Shown: positions 16,112 through 24,518, numbered from the stretch's first letter. The stretch is DNA of 64,000 nt from Roseomonas gilardii (GCF_001941945.1 NZ_CP015584.1:248001-312000), one strand, 5' to 3'. Numbers and translations are program-made. The notes: generated by a model from the sequence alone, not told the origin.

Positions 16112-16987
16112 TCAGGCCGGCCCGGTGCCGCGGATCGCGAAGGGCTGGTCGGCCGGGATCGGCGTCATGCCGTAGCGCTCGAACAGCTTGTCGTAGAAGC
16201 CCTCCTTCCGCAGCGCCGTCAGCGCGGCGGCCACCGCCTCCGCGACGCCCTTGTCGCGGAAGGCCATGGCGCTCGGCGCGCCGCCCAGGCGGAACAGCTC
16301 GGTGCGGACCATGCCGCGCTTGGTCATGTCCACGGCCATGTAGTCCAGCAACGCGGCCGCATCGCCCTGCCCGGCCCGCAACGCCCCCATCGCCTCGGTC
16401 GCGGTGGTGAAGCCACGGATGGTGATCGGCGCCTTGCCGCGCTTCACCATGTCGTCGCTCTGCGCACGCAGCCAGCGTTCCTGATAGGTGTTCACCTCGA
16501 TCACCACCGCCTTGCCGGAAAGGTCGTCCGGACCGGACAGCTTCAGCCCGCTGTTCGGCGGCACGGCGATGCTGATCGACTGCAACGAATAGGGCACCAT
16601 GTAGAAGAGCTTCGAGCGCTCCTCGGTCCAGAACATGCCGGTATGGATGCCGTCGAAGCGGCTGGCCTGCAAGGCCGGGATCATCGGCGGGAAGTCCATG
16701 CGCACGAAGGCCATCTGCAGGCAGAGCTTCTTCGCGACTTCGTTGCCGAGATCGACATTCAGCCCCTGCAGCTCGCCCTTGCTGTCCACGAACTGCTGCG
16801 GCGGCAGCGTCGGGTTGATGGCAAGCTGCAGCTTGCCGGCTTCCACGAGCTGCTTCGGCTGCACCGCCATCGCCGGCGTACAGCCCTGGGCGCGGGCGGC
16901 GCCGGGTGCGAGGAACAGGGCCGGTGCGGCGGCGCAGGCCAGCAGCATGACGCGGGCGACGTGGCGTCGCGTGCGGGATCTCAGCAT
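16112..16987 (-). CDS. Amino-acid-type ABC substrate-binding protein (orphan)
   Basis: 291-residue periplasmic SBP_bac_3 protein with a long signal peptide (HVARVMLLACAAAPALFLAP, cleavage near ARA-Q). The mature part shares long near-identical stretches with the protein at 7853-8689, for example INPTLPPQQFVDSKGELQG, FWTEERSKLFYMVPY and RMDFPPMIP. The start at 16987 has CCGGAGACATC before it; the longer frame would place 42 odd residues before the signal peptide. No permease or ATPase gene is adjacent, so it probably works with a transporter encoded elsewhere, perhaps that at 7113. Confidence 0.86.
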   Translation of the reverse strand: MLRSRTRRHVARVMLLACAAAPALFLAPGAARAQGCTPAMAVQPKQLVEAGKLQLAINPTLPPQQFVDSKGELQGLNVDLGNEVAKKLCLQMAFVRMDFPPMIPALQASRFDGIHTGMFWTEERSKLFYMVPYSLQSISIAVPPNSGLKLSGPDDLSGKAVVIEVNTYQERWLRAQSDDMVKRGKAPITIRGFTTATEAMGALRAGQGDAAALLDYMAVDMTKRGMVRTELFRLGGAPSAMAFRDKGVAEAVAAALTALRKEGFYDKLFERYGMTPIPADQPFAIRGTGPA

Positions 16988-17133
16988 GATGTCTCCGGTT
17001 CCTCGCGCCGCGGCGGGGCCGGCCGCGGTCCGCGTATGATGGACAAGGTTACGTTGCGGGATGCGGCGCGCCCAAGCGCGCGCTCTATCAGAACAGAGGC
17101 CCGCACTATGCACCGCGCGAATAGGGACGGCGC

Positions 17134-18042
17134 TCAGGCTCCCTCCTGTACCACGGGCAGCACTTCCCGCAGCGCCAGGCGCGCCTGTTGCAGGAAGGAC
17201 TGCACGAGCCGCGAGGGTGGCTTGTCCCGGGCCAGCGCGGCATAGACGGTGATCGGCGCGGCGGGGCGGAAGGGCCGCACGACGAGCGAATTGCCACCGG
17301 CCGCCGCCGTCAGCGGATCGACCACCATGGCGCCGAGCCCCTGCTCCACCAGCCGCATGCCGACATTCATGAAGCGCACCTCGATCATAGGCGCGAAAGG
17401 GTGCCTGGCCCGGTGGAAGGCATCGGCCACCAGCGCATGGATCCGCGTGCCGGCAGGCGCGGCGATCAGCGCGGTATCCCCCAGATCCTGCGGCGTGACG
17501 AAGGGCAGCGGCGAGAGCGGGCTGCCGGCGGGCGCGGCGCAGACCATCTCGAACTGCGCCAGCGGCCTCAGCTCGATGCCGGGGCGCGGATCGGGCTCCA
17601 TGACGAGGCCCACATGCGTGATCCCGGCCTCCAGCGCGTCCAGCATCTCCGTCATGGAACGGGTCTCGATCGACAGCGCCACCTTCGGATGCTTCGGCAC
17701 GAAGAGGCGCAGCGCCTGCGGCAGGAGGGATTCCGAGAGTTCCGCCGTGGTGGTCACCCTCACCCGGCCGATACGACTGCTGCGCAGGTCGCCCGCCTTC
17801 TGTCGGATGCCCTGGAACATCAGGAAGAGCGGCTCGCTGTCGAGATAGAGGCTCGTCGCCTCCTCGGTCGGGATCAGCCGGTTGTTGACGCGGTCGAAGA
17901 GCCGGAAGCCGAGATGCGCCTCCATGTTGCGGATGGCATTGCTCACCGCAGGTTGGGACATGCCGATCTCGCGGGCCGCGCCCACCGTCGTCCGCAGCCG
18001 CATCACCGCCCGCAGCACTTCGAGCTGACGCAGGTTCAACAT
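17134..18042 (-). CDS. LysR-family transcriptional regulator
   Basis: 302-residue LTTR. The HTH spans about residues 1-60 (LNLRQLEVLRAVMRLRTTVG, AAREIGMSQPAVSNAIRNME), with an effector domain thereafter (RVRVTTTAELSESLLPQAL). The start is MLNLRQ; upstream codons encode a Pro/Gly-rich artefact. It lies on the same strand as the CoA/lyase operon that ends at 18120 (77 bp away) and the binding-protein gene downstream, so it may control either. Confidence 0.88.
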   Translation of the reverse strand: MLNLRQLEVLRAVMRLRTTVGAAREIGMSQPAVSNAIRNMEAHLGFRLFDRVNNRLIPTEEATSLYLDSEPLFLMFQGIRQKAGDLRSSRIGRVRVTTTAELSESLLPQALRLFVPKHPKVALSIETRSMTEMLDALEAGITHVGLVMEPDPRPGIELRPLAQFEMVCAAPAGSPLSPLPFVTPQDLGDTALIAAPAGTRIHALVADAFHRARHPFAPMIEVRFMNVGMRLVEQGLGAMVVDPLTAAAGGNSLVVRPFRPAAPITVYAALARDKPPSRLVQSFLQQARLALREVLPVVQEGA

Positions 18043-18119
18043 GCCGCCGCCTCCGCCCTCCCCGCGCCGGGATGGCGGGGGTCGTGGCGGCACAAGCAGA
18101 AATCGCGCCAGGACGCCGT

Positions 18120-18419
18120 TCAGCGCCCCGTCGGCGCCAGGACCTGCCGCTGGAAGTTGCGGATATGCGGGGTGAGGTGCCGGAAGCCCTTCACGGCGGC
18201 GAATTCCGGCGTGTCATAGACCCAGGGCCCGGCGATCTCATAGACCGCGGCATAGCGCGGCCCGCCATCGTCCGAGACAAAGCGCCGGGCCGAGAGCCAG
18301 CCGGGGCAGCCCAGCAGGTCGGGGATATGCTCCTCCTCGTACCAGCGGTTGAACTCCGCCTCGACCTCCGGGGCCACATCCACCCGCACGATATGCAGCC
18401 AGGGACGATCCTCGGTCAT
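18120..18419 (-). CDS. DUF4286-family ferredoxin-like-fold protein
   Basis: 99-residue protein whose core RVDVAPEVEAEFNRWYEEEH followed by IPDLLGCPGWLSARRF is the signature of DUF4286, a small dimeric alpha-beta-barrel-like family. The WY..EHIPD segment probably lines a pocket. It is the last gene of the second CoA/lyase operon, overlapping the lyase gene by 4 bp. Such small proteins often act as isomerases or decarboxylases in catabolic operons, but no activity is established from sequence. Confidence 0.72.
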   Translation of the reverse strand: MTEDRPWLHIVRVDVAPEVEAEFNRWYEEEHIPDLLGCPGWLSARRFVSDDGGPRYAAVYEIAGPWVYDTPEFAAVKGFRHLTPHIRNFQRQVLAPTGR

Positions 18420-19348
18420 GATGCGAATCCTTCCATGCCGGCTTGCCCCAGGGCTTCCCGCAGGGCGTCGTACTCCGCCTCCCCGAGCGCCGGCAGCGGG
18501 GCGCGGCAGGCGGGCGAGGACAGGCGCCCCAGGAGGTGCAGGCAGGCCTTGAGCCTGGGCGTGGCGAGACCCGGCGGCGCGGTGCCATAGATGGCCCTGG
18601 CCAGGGGGGCCAGCCGCTCGTGCAGCGCCCGTGCGGCGGGCAGGTCGTGTCGCCGCACTGCCTCGTCCAGCGCCACCACGAGTTCCGGCACCACGGCGGC
18701 GAGGCTGACCAGGCTGCCGGCGGACCCCAGGGCGAAGCAGGCGAAAAGATGCTCGTCGCCCGAGGCCATCACCGCCAGCTCCGGACGCAGCCGCGCGGCG
18801 AGGCGCCGCGTGGTGTCGTAGGCATCCGCCTCCCAGCTTCCCTCCTTGATCGCCACGGCGCGGGGCAGGCGGAACAGCTCCGCCAGCACCTCCGGCGGGA
18901 AGAACAGCCCGCCCGAACGCACCGAGCCCTGGAACAGGAAGAGCGGCAGCGTGGTGGCGTCGTGAACCGCGCGGTGGTGCGCCAGCACGACCCTGGGATC
19001 GACCCCCGGCGCCCAGGAGAAGGGGGCGAAGATCATGATCGCGTCCGCGCCCTCCTCCGCCGCGTCCCGGGCCAGGCGGGCGGCGGCGGCGCTGCTCTCG
19101 GCGGCCACCCCGGCCACGATCAGCGCATCCCCGGCGGCGCGGCGGGCGATCCGGACAACCTGCCGGGCCTCCTCGCGCTCCAGCAGGACATTCTCGCCGG
19201 CATGGCCGTTCACCAGCAGGCCGCCGAGCCCCGGACAGGCGAGGACCTGTCTCGCATGGGCCTCCAGCCCGGGCGCGTCGAGGGCGCCATCCGGATGCAT
19301 GGGGCAGATGATGGAGGCATAGAGGCCCCGGAAGCGGTTCGCGCTCAT
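18416..19348 (-). CDS. Atypical DHDPS-family lyase (NGHAGE subfamily), second copy
   Basis: 310-residue DHDPS/NAL-fold protein, paralogue of the one at 13596-14552. It retains the Schiff-base lysine (K168 in AIKEGSWE) but has NGHAGE at residues 47-52 in place of the usual GTTGE, and Phe139 (FLFQGS) where DHDPS has its tyrosine. The shared departure in two unlinked operons, each beside a CoA-transferase, acyl-CoA dehydrogenase and MaoC hydratase, suggests a distinct enzyme type. Overlaps both neighbours by 4 bp. Confidence 0.82.
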   Translation of the reverse strand: MSANRFRGLYASIICPMHPDGALDAPGLEAHARQVLACPGLGGLLVNGHAGENVLLEREEARQVVRIARRAAGDALIVAGVAAESSAAAARLARDAAEEGADAIMIFAPFSWAPGVDPRVVLAHHRAVHDATTLPLFLFQGSVRSGGLFFPPEVLAELFRLPRAVAIKEGSWEADAYDTTRRLAARLRPELAVMASGDEHLFACFALGSAGSLVSLAAVVPELVVALDEAVRRHDLPAARALHERLAPLARAIYGTAPPGLATPRLKACLHLLGRLSSPACRAPLPALGEAEYDALREALGQAGMEGFAS

Positions 19349-19788
19349 GCGGCCGCCGGCGCCGGCTTCGGACGCGGGTATTTCAGCGTGGCGCGGGCCT
19401 TGAGGACTTCCAGCCCCGCCTCGTTGCGGGCGCTGGCCTCCCAGACGAGGCTCCGGGTCTCGGGATGGCGCTCGGCGATCCAGACCTCGATGGTGATGGT
19501 GTCGCCATAGAAGACCGGGCCGGTGAACCAGAAGCGGTCTTCCACCGAGACGCCGATGGTTCCCGCCAGTTCCGCGGTCAGGACGCTGGTGCAGAGGCCG
19601 GCCACCATGATCCCGGGCGCCAGCCGCCGGCCGAAGCGCGTGCCGGCGGCATAGCCCTCATCCACATGGACCGGCCCGAAATCGCCGGTGGCGGCGATGT
19701 AGAGGGCGCCATCCGCCTCGGTGACGGTCTTGCTCACCACGGCGCGGTCGCCGACGGCGAGGCTGTCGAAGGGCTTCGGGTCGTACAC
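19345..19788 (-). CDS. MaoC-family hydratase, catalytic partner
   Basis: 147-residue hot-dog-fold protein with the intact hydratase pair D36 and H41 (ATGDFGPVHVDEGYA), followed by RFGRRLAPGIMVAGL. It would hydrate the enoyl-CoA made by the acyl-CoA dehydrogenase of this operon. The gene immediately upstream encodes a similar protein with the catalytic residues changed, so the two may form a heterodimer. Confidence 0.86.
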   Translation of the reverse strand: MYDPKPFDSLAVGDRAVVSKTVTEADGALYIAATGDFGPVHVDEGYAAGTRFGRRLAPGIMVAGLCTSVLTAELAGTIGVSVEDRFWFTGPVFYGDTITIEVWIAERHPETRSLVWEASARNEAGLEVLKARATLKYPRPKPAPAAA

Positions 19789-19791
19789 CGC

Positions 19792-20217
19792 CTATGCCTC
19801 CGCCCGCACCGGCAGGAGCTCGGCCTCGCCCTCCATGACCGGGCCGTACCCGTCCAGCATCCCGGCCAGGCGAAGCCGCAGGGCCTGTCCCTCCACCGCG
19901 ATCACCTCGGCCGAGGCTTCGACACTGCCACCGACCGGCACCGGAGCGAGGAAGCGCAGGTCCAGCCGGCCGATCCGCCGGGAGGGTCCGCCCAGCCGCG
20001 CCAGGCAGGTGCTGGCCAGGGCGCCCAGGATCAGCTCGAAGGCCACCATCCCGGGCGTGCCCTCCGCCCGGGCGCGCACGGCATCGACATAGAGCGGCCC
20101 GAGATTGCCGGAAATGCCGGTGAAGAAGGCCTGCTCCGCCGAGGTCAGGGTCTTGCGGAAGGCGATCCGGGCGCCGGGTGCCGGGGTTTCCACCCCGGTG
20201 TCCGATGAGGCGCTCAC
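19792..20217 (-). CDS. MaoC-like protein lacking the catalytic Asp/His
   Basis: 141-residue hot-dog-fold protein aligned by eye with the next gene: ISGNLGPLYVDAVRA places Asn38 and Tyr43 where the active MaoC protein has Asp36 and His41, at the same spacing. The rest of the fold (PGMVAFELILGALAST, RIGRLDLRFLAPVPVGG) is kept. It is likely a structural or substrate-binding partner of the active MaoC encoded 3 bp downstream, as in heteromeric hydratases. Overlaps the dehydrogenase gene by 4 bp. Confidence 0.78.
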   Translation of the reverse strand: MSASSDTGVETPAPGARIAFRKTLTSAEQAFFTGISGNLGPLYVDAVRARAEGTPGMVAFELILGALASTCLARLGGPSRRIGRLDLRFLAPVPVGGSVEASAEVIAVEGQALRLRLAGMLDGYGPVMEGEAELLPVRAEA

Positions 20218-21377
20218 AGCGGCAGTCCGTGCTTCATGACGCCACGGGCGACGAGCATGCGATGGATCTCCGAGGTTCCGTCATAGATCCGCGTGACGCG
20301 GGCATCGCGGTAGATGCGTTCCAGCGGCAGGTCCTTGCTGTATCCGGCGCCGCCGAAAAGCTGGATGCCGCGGTCGGCCACGCGGCCCAGCATCTCCGAG
20401 GCGGTGAACTTCACCATCGAGACCTTGTCCCGCGGGTCGAGCCCCTGGTCGATCTCCCAGGCGGTGTTCAGCACCATCATCCGCGTCGCGAAGATCTCGG
20501 CCGCGGAATCCGCGATCATCTGCTGCACCATCTGGAAGTCGCCGATCGGCTGCCCGAACTGGCGCCGTTCCGTGGCATAGGTCCGCATCATCTCCAGCAC
20601 GCGGGAGGCCATGCCGACGCAGCGCGCCCCGATATGGCCCAGCCGGATGGCCGAGACGCTGCTCATGATCAGCCTGAAGCCGCCACCGACCTCGCCCATC
20701 ACCGCGTCGCGCGGGATGCGGCAGCCCTCGAAGCTCAGCTCGGCATGGCCGTAGCCGCGATGCCCCATCATCGGCTGCCGCCGGGCCATCGAGAAGCCGG
20801 GCGTGTCCCGGTCCACCAGGAACAGGGTAATGCCGCCGCGCGCCCGCTTCTCGCGGTCGGTCACGGCCATGACGATGGTGTAGTCGGCGATGTCGCCGTC
20901 GCTGATGAAGTGCTTGGTGCCGTCCAGCACCCACACGTCACCATCCAGCCGGGCCGTGGTGGTGATCGAGGCGGCATCGGAGCCGGCGCCGGGCTCGGTG
21001 ATGGCCATGGCGCAGATCTTCTCGCCCCGCACCGTGGGCAGGAGGTAGCGCTCCCGCTGCTCGTCACGGCAGGCCAGCAGCATGGGATAGACCTGCCCGA
21101 AGACACGGCGGATCAGCGCGTCGGAGGTCTGGCCCAGTTCCTCCTCCACCAGGCACATCTCCACCGTGGAGAGCCCGCCGCCGCCGCATTCGGCCGGCAT
21201 GTTCATGGCGAAGAGGCCAAGCTCCTGCGCCTTGCTTTTCAACACGCGGAGCTTCTCGGGCGGGATGTGGCCGAGACTCTCGACCTCCGCCTCCAGCGGC
21301 TGCACCTCCTGCGTGACGAAGCGGCGCACCGTCTCCTTCAGCAGTCGGATGTCCTCGGGGATGGAAAAGTCGATCAT
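20214..21377 (-). CDS. Acyl-CoA dehydrogenase
   Basis: 387-residue FAD acyl-CoA dehydrogenase. Recognisable segments: MAITEPGAGSDAASI, WVLDGTKHFISDGD and QLFGGAGYSKDLPLERIYRD. At the site of the usual catalytic Glu (YEGT) this protein has IYDGTSEIHR, so an Asp may act as base, as in some subfamilies related to ACAD10/11. Joined to its neighbours by 4-bp overlaps. It should oxidise the CoA ester produced by the CaiB-type transferase. Confidence 0.9.
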   Translation of the reverse strand: MIDFSIPEDIRLLKETVRRFVTQEVQPLEAEVESLGHIPPEKLRVLKSKAQELGLFAMNMPAECGGGGLSTVEMCLVEEELGQTSDALIRRVFGQVYPMLLACRDEQRERYLLPTVRGEKICAMAITEPGAGSDAASITTTARLDGDVWVLDGTKHFISDGDIADYTIVMAVTDREKRARGGITLFLVDRDTPGFSMARRQPMMGHRGYGHAELSFEGCRIPRDAVMGEVGGGFRLIMSSVSAIRLGHIGARCVGMASRVLEMMRTYATERRQFGQPIGDFQMVQQMIADSAAEIFATRMMVLNTAWEIDQGLDPRDKVSMVKFTASEMLGRVADRGIQLFGGAGYSKDLPLERIYRDARVTRIYDGTSEIHRMLVARGVMKHGLPL

Positions 21378-22585
21378 GTGGGCTCTCCCTGCCGGTCATC
21401 GGGCCAGGCGATGGCGCCCGCCTCCCGCAGCGACGTCATCTCGGCCGGCGCGTAGCCCAGGGAGGCCAGGATCTCGCGCGTCTGGGCCCCCAGCGGCTGT
21501 GGCGCCAGCCTGATCCCGGGCGCCTTGCCGTCATAGCGTGCGGGATGCGCGACCAGCGTCACCGGATGGCCGGTGACGCCATCCAGCGTGGCGAAGGCCC
21601 CGAGATGCTCCAGCTGTGGGTCCCGCGGCAGGTCGGCATAGTCCTGCACCGGCGCGTGCCAGATCTTCTCCCGCTCCAGCCCCGGCAGCCAGGCTGCGGT
21701 CGGTTGGGTGCGCAGCCTGTCCGTGACCAGCCGCGCGATCTCCTCGCGCCGGGTGAAGGCCCCGCTTTCCGCGATCCCCTCCAGCGCCGCAACGCCGATC
21801 GCCCGGCCGATCGCCGCCGGGGGCGACATGGAGAGGGCGAGATGCCCATCCGCCGTGGCATAGATGCCGTAGGGACCGGCGCTGAACCAGGAGGCGATGC
21901 CGCCCGGCGCGCGCGGCGATTCCGAGCGGGCGCCGTTCAGGAAGGCCGTCAGCGCCTCGGTCTGCAGGTCCAGCGCAGCCTGGAAGAGATTCACCTCCAC
22001 CAGCCGCCCCTGGCCCGTGCGCTCCCGCGCCACCAGCGCCGCCAGGATGGCCATCGCGTAGATCATCGCGGCGTGCTGATCGACGATCACCGCGCCCACC
22101 GGCGTCGGTCCACCTTCGGCCCGCCCTGTGCGGTTGGCCAGGCCCGACATGGCCTGGAGCAGCAGGTCCTGGCCCGGGCGGTCGCGATAGGGGCCGGAGG
22201 AGCCGAAGCCGCTGGCCGCCGCATAGACCAGCCGGGGATGGGCCGCGCGCAGCGTCTCGTGGCCGAAGCCCAGGCGCTCCATCGTGCCGGGGCGGAAATT
22301 CTCCATCACCACATCGGCCGTGCCGATCAGCCGCGAGACCACCTCGCGCCCGGCGGCACTCTTCAGGTCCACCGCCAGGCTGCGCTTGTTCCGGCCGGTG
22401 GAGAGGAAGTTGACGCTCTGCCCGCCCACGAAATGGTTCGCCACCGCCCAGTTCCGGTGGAATGCGCCCTCGGGGGGCTCCAGCGCGATCACGTCGGCGC
22501 CCAGATCGGCCAGGATCTGCGCGGCGAGGGGGCCAGCGAGGAAATGATTGAAACTGACGATACGCAGCCCGGCGAGGAGGTCCAT
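21374..22585 (-). CDS. Family III (CaiB/BaiF) CoA-transferase
   Basis: 403-residue CoA-transferase of the formyl-CoA/carnitine type, which swaps CoA between an acyl-CoA and a free carboxylate. The N-terminus is LLAGLRIVSFNHFLAGPLAAQ, then LADLGADVIALEPPEG, NKRSLAVDLKS and ENFRPGTMERLG; the catalytic Asp is in RPGQDLLLQAMSGLANRTG. The start is MDLLAGLR, because the upstream extension has no family similarity. First gene of the second CoA/lyase operon, preceded by a 13-bp tandem repeat. Confidence 0.9.
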   Translation of the reverse strand: MDLLAGLRIVSFNHFLAGPLAAQILADLGADVIALEPPEGAFHRNWAVANHFVGGQSVNFLSTGRNKRSLAVDLKSAAGREVVSRLIGTADVVMENFRPGTMERLGFGHETLRAAHPRLVYAAASGFGSSGPYRDRPGQDLLLQAMSGLANRTGRAEGGPTPVGAVIVDQHAAMIYAMAILAALVARERTGQGRLVEVNLFQAALDLQTEALTAFLNGARSESPRAPGGIASWFSAGPYGIYATADGHLALSMSPPAAIGRAIGVAALEGIAESGAFTRREEIARLVTDRLRTQPTAAWLPGLEREKIWHAPVQDYADLPRDPQLEHLGAFATLDGVTGHPVTLVAHPARYDGKAPGIRLAPQPLGAQTREILASLGYAPAEMTSLREAGAIAWPDDRQGEPT

Positions 22586-22680
22586 GAGTGATCCCTTGTC
22601 GCTGCCAGCACATCGCCGGCCTGGGCGAAGCATGCTCGGAGCAAGGCTTGTCCCCAAGCGCCCGAACCATTCGAAGTCAC

Positions 22681-22706
22681 CCTGCCTCTATAACCTGCCT
22701 CTATAA
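22681..22706. repeat. Perfect 13-bp tandem repeat upstream of the CaiB operon
   Basis: CCTGCCTCTATAA twice in succession, about 95-120 bp upstream of the CoA-transferase start. Read on the operon strand each copy is TTATAGAGGCAGG, offering a duplicated TATAGA-like -10 or a direct-repeat regulator site, perhaps for the adjacent LysR. Confidence 0.6.
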
Positions 22707-22825
22707 GCGGCGATGATAGGGAAGGCCGGGACGACGGGGGTCGTGCCCACCGCCCTCGGTCGCCCTGAACTTACCCTCGCCTTTCAGGAAGGAAGTCCAG
22801 GGACCATCCGTTCACGGCCCATGCC

Positions 22826-23725
22826 TCAGTCGTGCAGGTAGCGCGCATAGTCGCAGACACTACGGGCCACCTCGACAACCGAGGAGATGAAGGCATTCGG
22901 CCGGTCCGCCCGGAAGATCGCCGCGTAGGGAACCGGCGGCAATGGCGGCTTGGTCGTGATGATGGCCAGCTTGCCGTCCCGCACCAGGGAACCGAAGCAT
23001 TGCTGCGGGAGATAGCTGATGCCCAGTCCCGCGACGGTCAGCCCCACCATGGCCATCAGGCTGTCCGTGGCCAGCGTCCGCTTCAGGGGGAAGCCTTCCG
23101 AACGAAACCACTTCTCGAAGAACAGGCCCGACCCCGAGCCACGTCCCTGGATCAGGATCGGATAGCTGGAGAGGTCCTGCATGGTGATAGGGTCTGTCCG
23201 GGTCACCAGGCCAGGGCGCGCCATCCAGACGTTCTGCACGTCGGCGAGATGCGCGGCCACCATGTCCACATCCGCCAGCCCTTCCGGAGCGATGATCAGA
23301 TCCATGCTGCCATCGGCAAGTCTTTCATGGAGGTTCCGGCTCAGGTCCACCTCCGGTTCGATTGTGACTGCGGGGTAGGTTTCGCTCAGAGCCGATATCA
23401 GCTTGGGCAACCATGTGATGGCGCAGAGTTCCGTCACGCCGAGACGCAGGCGCCGGGCCGGCATCGGGCCACCGTTACGAAGTTCGGAGAGTTGGTCCTG
23501 CAGTGCCAGCATCTCGCGTCCGATCACCAGCAACTGCTCTGCCCATTCCGTCAGTCTGGCGCCACGCTGCGTGCGGTCGAACAATGGTTTGCCCATGGCG
23601 ACCTCAAGCTGCTGGATACGCTTGGAGACGGTCGACTGGGTCGTATTGAGCTGCGTAGCGGCGCGCTCGAACGATCCGAGCTCCGCGATCCAGTGAAGGG
23701 CCTCAAGCTGCTTCAAGGTGACCAT
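22826..23725 (-). CDS. LysR-family transcriptional regulator
   Basis: 299-residue LTTR. The N-terminal HTH runs MVTLKQLEALHWIAELGSFE then RAATQLNTTQSTVSKRIQQLE; the effector domain contains LRLGVTELCAITWLPKLIS and QGRGSGSGLFF. The gene is divergent from the RraA/DUF1932/MFS operon across 119 bp that contain a T-N11-A dyad, making that operon the first candidate target. It also lies upstream, on the same strand, of the CaiB operon. Confidence 0.9.
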   Translation of the reverse strand: MVTLKQLEALHWIAELGSFERAATQLNTTQSTVSKRIQQLEVAMGKPLFDRTQRGARLTEWAEQLLVIGREMLALQDQLSELRNGGPMPARRLRLGVTELCAITWLPKLISALSETYPAVTIEPEVDLSRNLHERLADGSMDLIIAPEGLADVDMVAAHLADVQNVWMARPGLVTRTDPITMQDLSSYPILIQGRGSGSGLFFEKWFRSEGFPLKRTLATDSLMAMVGLTVAGLGISYLPQQCFGSLVRDGKLAIITTKPPLPPVPYAAIFRADRPNAFISSVVEVARSVCDYARYLHD

Positions 23726-23771
23726 GGCACCGGCCTACATTCCATTTAGCGATGTTGTTGGATCAATTTTT

Positions 23772-23786
23772 ATCGTTTGTAACGAT
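23772..23786. promoter_or_regulatory. LysR-type T-N11-A dyad ATCGTT-TGT-AACGAT
   Basis: Perfect inverted repeat with 6-bp arms and 3-bp centre; T23773 and A23785 satisfy the classical LTTR spacing. It lies in an AT-rich patch between the LysR and rraA-like starts, with GATCAAT repeated at 23761-23767 and 23784-23790. Confidence 0.65.
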
Positions 23787-23844
23787 CAATATGAACTCTT
23801 ACCTCATTTAGAACACCAGATTCCGCCGGCTCAGGAGAACAGGC

Positions 23845-24480
23845 ATGGACGATACGACCGCAAGCCACTCTGCGACGCCGGTCTCGCCCGAGATCCTCGC
23901 CGCATTCGGAACAGCGGCCACCGCAGTGATCAGCGACAACCTCGCACGGCTTCCGGGTGCCGTCGGCCTGCGCCCGTTCCATCGAGGCGGCACGATGGTG
24001 GGCAGGGCGCTGACGGTCCGCACCGCCGCAGGCGACAACCTCGCCATCCACAAAGCTCTTGAACTTATTCAGCCAGGCGACGTGGTGGTTGTCGATGGGG
24101 GTGGCGATACCAGCCGTGCCCTGGTCGGAGAGATCATGGCCTCGATCGCGAAGTCTCGCGGAGCGGCAGGAATGGTGATCGATGGTGCCATCCGCGACGC
24201 GAAGGCCCTGTCCCGGTCCGACTTCCCGTGCTTCGCCCGCGCCGCCATCCATCGCGGGCCGTACAAGAACGGCCCGGGTGAGTCGAACGTCCCTGTCACC
24301 ATTGGCGGGATGGTTGTTCATCCGGGAGATATCGTCGTGGGCGACGAGGACGGCGTCGTCGCGTTTCCGCCTGCCATCGCAGCCGATCTGCTGAAGGCTG
24401 TGCAGGGTCAGGAAGCTCACGAGGCCGAGGTCCTGCGCAGCATCGCCGAGGGCCGTTACGTGGGTGCCTACGCCAGGTAG
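23845..24480 (+). CDS. RraA-like aldolase/decarboxylase
   Basis: 211-residue protein of the RraA/DlpA fold, which includes metal-dependent 4-hydroxy-4-methyl-2-oxoglutarate and 4-carboxy-4-hydroxy-2-oxoadipate aldolases. Key segments: VISDNLARLPG, GRALTVRTAAGDN, GDVVVVDGGGDTSRALVGE, VIDGAIRDAKAL (substrate and metal site, G-x-x-R-D) and DEDGVVAFPP. Residues of the aldolase subgroup are present, so an enzyme rather than an RNase-E regulator is likely. AGGAG precedes the ATG. Leads an operon with a DUF1932 dehydrogenase and an MFS transporter. Confidence 0.83.
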   Translation: MDDTTASHSATPVSPEILAAFGTAATAVISDNLARLPGAVGLRPFHRGGTMVGRALTVRTAAGDNLAIHKALELIQPGDVVVVDGGGDTSRALVGEIMASIAKSRGAAGMVIDGAIRDAKALSRSDFPCFARAAIHRGPYKNGPGESNVPVTIGGMVVHPGDIVVGDEDGVVAFPPAIAADLLKAVQGQEAHEAEVLRSIAEGRYVGAYAR

Positions 24481-24518
24481 CACCACCAGATCCGGCCATC
24501 CCTGGTAGGAAACACGCG

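Noticed and set aside
23845-24480. Calling this protein the RNase E regulator RraA
   Set aside because: It carries the aldolase-subgroup motifs and is in an operon with a dehydrogenase and MFS importer, so an enzymatic role is more likely.
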